The notes under the pieces: model-generated
The model's input: only the letters and a program-made list of their open reading frames with translations
Database searches by the model: none
Told to the model about the DNA's origin: nothing
Program-made: the position numbers and the translations under genes
Shown: positions 6,546 to 7,057 of the stretch, piece by piece
How positions within the stretch are numbered: the stretch's first letter is position 1
How the letters are laid out: each line of letters begins with the position of its first letter
Source: Niveispirillum sp.
Lineage (GTDB): Bacteria > Pseudomonadota > Alphaproteobacteria > Azospirillales > Azospirillaceae
DNA: 7,057 nucleotides
Direction of reading: 5' to 3'
Assembly (NCBI GenBank): GCA_016463045.1
Contig: JAEMSB010000240.1
Coordinates: forward strand, 1-7,057

Positions 6546-6565
6546 GGTGGGGGATCACCCCCACC
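6546..6565 (-). other. Strong G/C hairpin in the narK leader
   Basis: On the minus strand GGTGGGGG (6565-6558) pairs perfectly with CCCCCACC (6553-6546) around TGAT. It lies between the ANTAR-like hairpins and the narK ribosome-binding site. No T run follows in either direction, so it is not a normal intrinsic terminator. It could pause polymerase, form part of a Rho-dependent control, or shield the leader. Confidence 0.6.
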
Positions 6566-6574
6566 CCTGCCTGG

Positions 6575-6614
6575 TCGTCCGCCGTTGGACGATGGAATAT
6601 CCCTGCCTCGGGAC
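6575..6614 (-). promoter_or_regulatory. Candidate ANTAR-target hairpin pair in the narK leader
   Basis: Reading the minus strand, hairpin 1 (6614-6599) is GTCCC, loop GAGGCA, GGGAT. Hairpin 2 (6592-6575) is TCGTCC, loop AACGGC, GGACGA, a perfect 6-bp stem. Both have six-base loops with G at position 4; the second also has A at position 1, as NasR/NasT-type targets do, while the first has G there. They are 6 nt apart and start about at +2 of the transcript predicted from the sigma-54 promoter. The layout resembles the stronger element on the other strand. Confidence 0.45.
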
Positions 6615-6625
6615 GGGTTTCATTC

Positions 6626-6642
6626 AGCAATGGCCGTGCCAG
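6626..6642 (-). promoter_or_regulatory. Sigma-54 promoter of the narK-nasT-nasS operon
   Basis: On the minus strand CTGGCACGGCCATTGCT matches the sigma-54 consensus YTGGCACG-N4-TTGCW at every defined position, with invariant GG (6640-6639) and GC (6628-6627). The predicted start is near 6615, giving a narK leader of about 128 nt. Confidence 0.82.
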
Positions 6643-6694
6643 TGGACGCAGGCGCGGGATTCCAGGACTTTCCGCTGCCATGCCGTTTCGCATT

Positions 6695-6726
6695 TGCACA
6701 AAAATGCATCACCACTTGGGTGTTGC
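6695..6726. promoter_or_regulatory. Overlapping NtrC-like enhancer sites
   Basis: Two palindromic candidates overlap. TGCACAAAAATGCATCA (6695-6711) has a perfect left half of the NtrC consensus TGCACC-N5-GGTGCA and an AT-rich centre. GCATCACC (6706-6713) and GGTGTTGC (6719-6726) are mirror images at 7 of 8 positions around a 5-bp spacer, the NtrC spacing, with the core CACC-N5-GGTG. They lie about 90-100 bp upstream of the predicted narK start and 116-130 bp upstream of the divergent start, a good enhancer distance for both. Confidence 0.55.
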
Positions 6727-6750
6727 CTTAATTTTTGGCAATGAACGGGT

Positions 6751-6829
6751 CCCCTATTGCGACCTCCCTCCCCCGGAATCCCGTGATTCCAACGGGTTGC
6801 CACCTTGGCACGGCATTCGCAAATAGGGG
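6751..6829. repeat. Nested inverted repeats upstream of the + strand promoter
   Basis: The outer arms are CCCCTATTGCG (6751-6761) and CGCAAATAGGGG (6818-6829, one extra A). Between them are GGAATC and GATTCC (6775-6780, 6785-6790, perfect, 4-bp gap), CCCGT and ACGGG (6780-6784, 6792-6796), and TGCCA and TGGCA (6798-6802, 6806-6810). The right outer arm covers the -12 box and the last repeat covers the -24 box, so these could be operator sites. No regulator can be named. Confidence 0.45.
6805..6821 (+). promoter_or_regulatory. Sigma-54 promoter for the divergent + strand gene
   Basis: TTGGCACGGCATTCGCA fits YTGGCACG-N4-TTGCW with one mismatch (TCGC for TTGC). The invariant GG (6807-6808) and GC (6819-6820) are present and correctly spaced. 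The predicted start is near 6832, giving a leader of about 186 nt that contains the ANTAR hairpins and terminator. Confidence 0.72.
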
Positions 6830-6887
6830 AGCGGCGCAAGGCGATGCAGCGTTGCGACGGCCCTTCCCGGCGGGAGGGGTGCATATA

Positions 6888-6925
6888 GGGGTCCAAGGCC
6901 GGGCCCCACCGGATAATGGCGTCCG
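6888..6925 (+). promoter_or_regulatory. ANTAR-binding RNA element (NasT target), two hexaloop hairpins
   Basis: Hairpin P1 (6888-6907) is GGGGTCC, loop AAGGCC, GGGCCCC, a 7-bp stem with one G-U pair. After 2 nt, hairpin P2 (6910-6925) is CGGAT, loop AATGGC, GTCCG, a 5-bp stem with one closing U-G pair. Both loops are six bases with A at position 1 and G at position 4, the signature established for targets of ANTAR antiterminators. Bases 6918-6925 of P2 are also the start of the terminator stem, so the two folds exclude each other. NasT, encoded nearby, is the natural ligand. Confidence 0.82.
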
Positions 6926-6977
6926 AACGTGTGACTGTCCCCAGGCGGGGGACGATGCACGGTCGGGCGCCTTTTTT
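6918..6977 (+). terminator. Leader (attenuator) intrinsic terminator
   Basis: GGCGTCCGAACGTGT (6918-6932) pairs with GCACGGTCGGGCGCC (6957-6971) at 14 of 15 positions, with G-U pairs allowed and one A-G mismatch. Inside it, GTCCCC (6937-6942) pairs with GGGGAC (6948-6953) around AGGCG. Six T (6972-6977) follow directly. It stands 40 nt before the ATG at 7018 and would stop transcription unless P2 of the ANTAR element forms. Confidence 0.85.
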
Positions 6978-6978
6978 A

Positions 6979-6998
6979 TTGCGCGTTTTTTTGCGCAA
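6979..6998 (+). other. Small hairpin with T-rich loop before the start codon
   Basis: TTGCGC (6979-6984) and GCGCAA (6993-6998) pair perfectly around GTTTTTTT. It lies between the terminator and the ribosome-binding site. It may act as a back-up termination signal or a spacer in the leader; its role is unknown. Confidence 0.45.
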
Positions 6999-7017
6999 GA
7001 GATGGATGGAGCCAGAC

Positions 7018-7057
7018 ATGACCCCCTTCTCCGCCCACCCGGCCACCAGTTCACGCC
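7018..7057 (+). CDS. Start of a gene under nitrate control, product unknown (3' part outside window)
   Basis: ATG at 7018 follows GGAG (7008-7011) with a 6-nt gap and opens a frame MTPFSAHPATSSR that runs to the window edge. Thirteen residues are too few to identify a product. The sigma-54 promoter and NasT-type attenuator in front of it make a nitrate/nitrite assimilation gene likely, such as a nitrate reductase, nitrite reductase or nitrate ABC transporter component. That is inference from the control region only. Confidence 0.62.
   Translation, partial: MTPFSAHPATSSR

Noticed and set aside
6546..6565. The G/C hairpin in the narK leader as an intrinsic terminator
   Set aside because: There is no T run after it on either strand, so it is listed only as a structure.
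5948..6826. 292-codon + strand frame across narK and the control region
   Set aside because: It is antisense to the NarK signatures and runs through promoters and leader hairpins; the composition is not protein-like.
6624..7046. Minus-strand frames in the control region
   Set aside because: They cover the sigma-54 promoters, attenuator and the start at 7018; the translations resemble no family and lack ribosome-binding sites.
1..7057. tRNA, rRNA, CRISPR array, insertion sequence or attachment site
   Set aside because: None was seen: no regularly spaced repeats, no transposase frame and no recognisable tRNA arms.

Overview
The window is GC-rich, densely packed bacterial DNA. A NasS/NasT pair beside a NarK-type transporter, a gene-transfer-agent-type three-helix holin and a CcdAB pair together suggest a free-living, nitrate-assimilating alphaproteobacterium, probably Rhodospirillales/Azospirillaceae. 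The taxonomic call is inference.

Left part (1-2023, + strand): the C-terminal end of a DUF979 membrane protein is followed closely by a complete DUF2891 protein, a pairing known from other bacteria. Immediately after comes a compact, less GC-rich ccdA-ccdB toxin-antitoxin operon. Middle (2024-3535, + strand): an AT-rich gap, a strong hairpin, an orphan GTA-type holin, then a two-cupin protein of unknown function that converges on the nitrate genes over a short shared hairpin.

Right part (3544-7057): an operon on the minus strand, narK-nasT-nasS, carries a nitrate/nitrite transporter, the ANTAR RNA-binding antiterminator and its nitrate-sensing inhibitor. A control region of about 530 bp (6488-7017) separates it from a divergent + strand gene, of which only 13 codons are visible. 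By eye this region holds two divergent sigma-54 promoters (one matching the consensus fully, one with one mismatch in the -12 element) and overlapping NtrC-like palindromes roughly 100-116 bp upstream of both predicted starts.

The most striking finding is the + strand leader. It has two tandem hairpins with six-base loops, both with A at position 1 and G at position 4, which is the ANTAR recognition signature. The second hairpin shares bases with a long intrinsic terminator ending in six T. The arrangement reads as a complete attenuator: NtrC/sigma-54 would start transcription under nitrogen limitation, NasS would release NasT when nitrate or nitrite is present, and NasT would stabilise the antiterminator so that the downstream gene is made. 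The narK leader has a related but different hairpin pair without an obvious intrinsic terminator, which suggests that NasT may also act on its own operon in another way.
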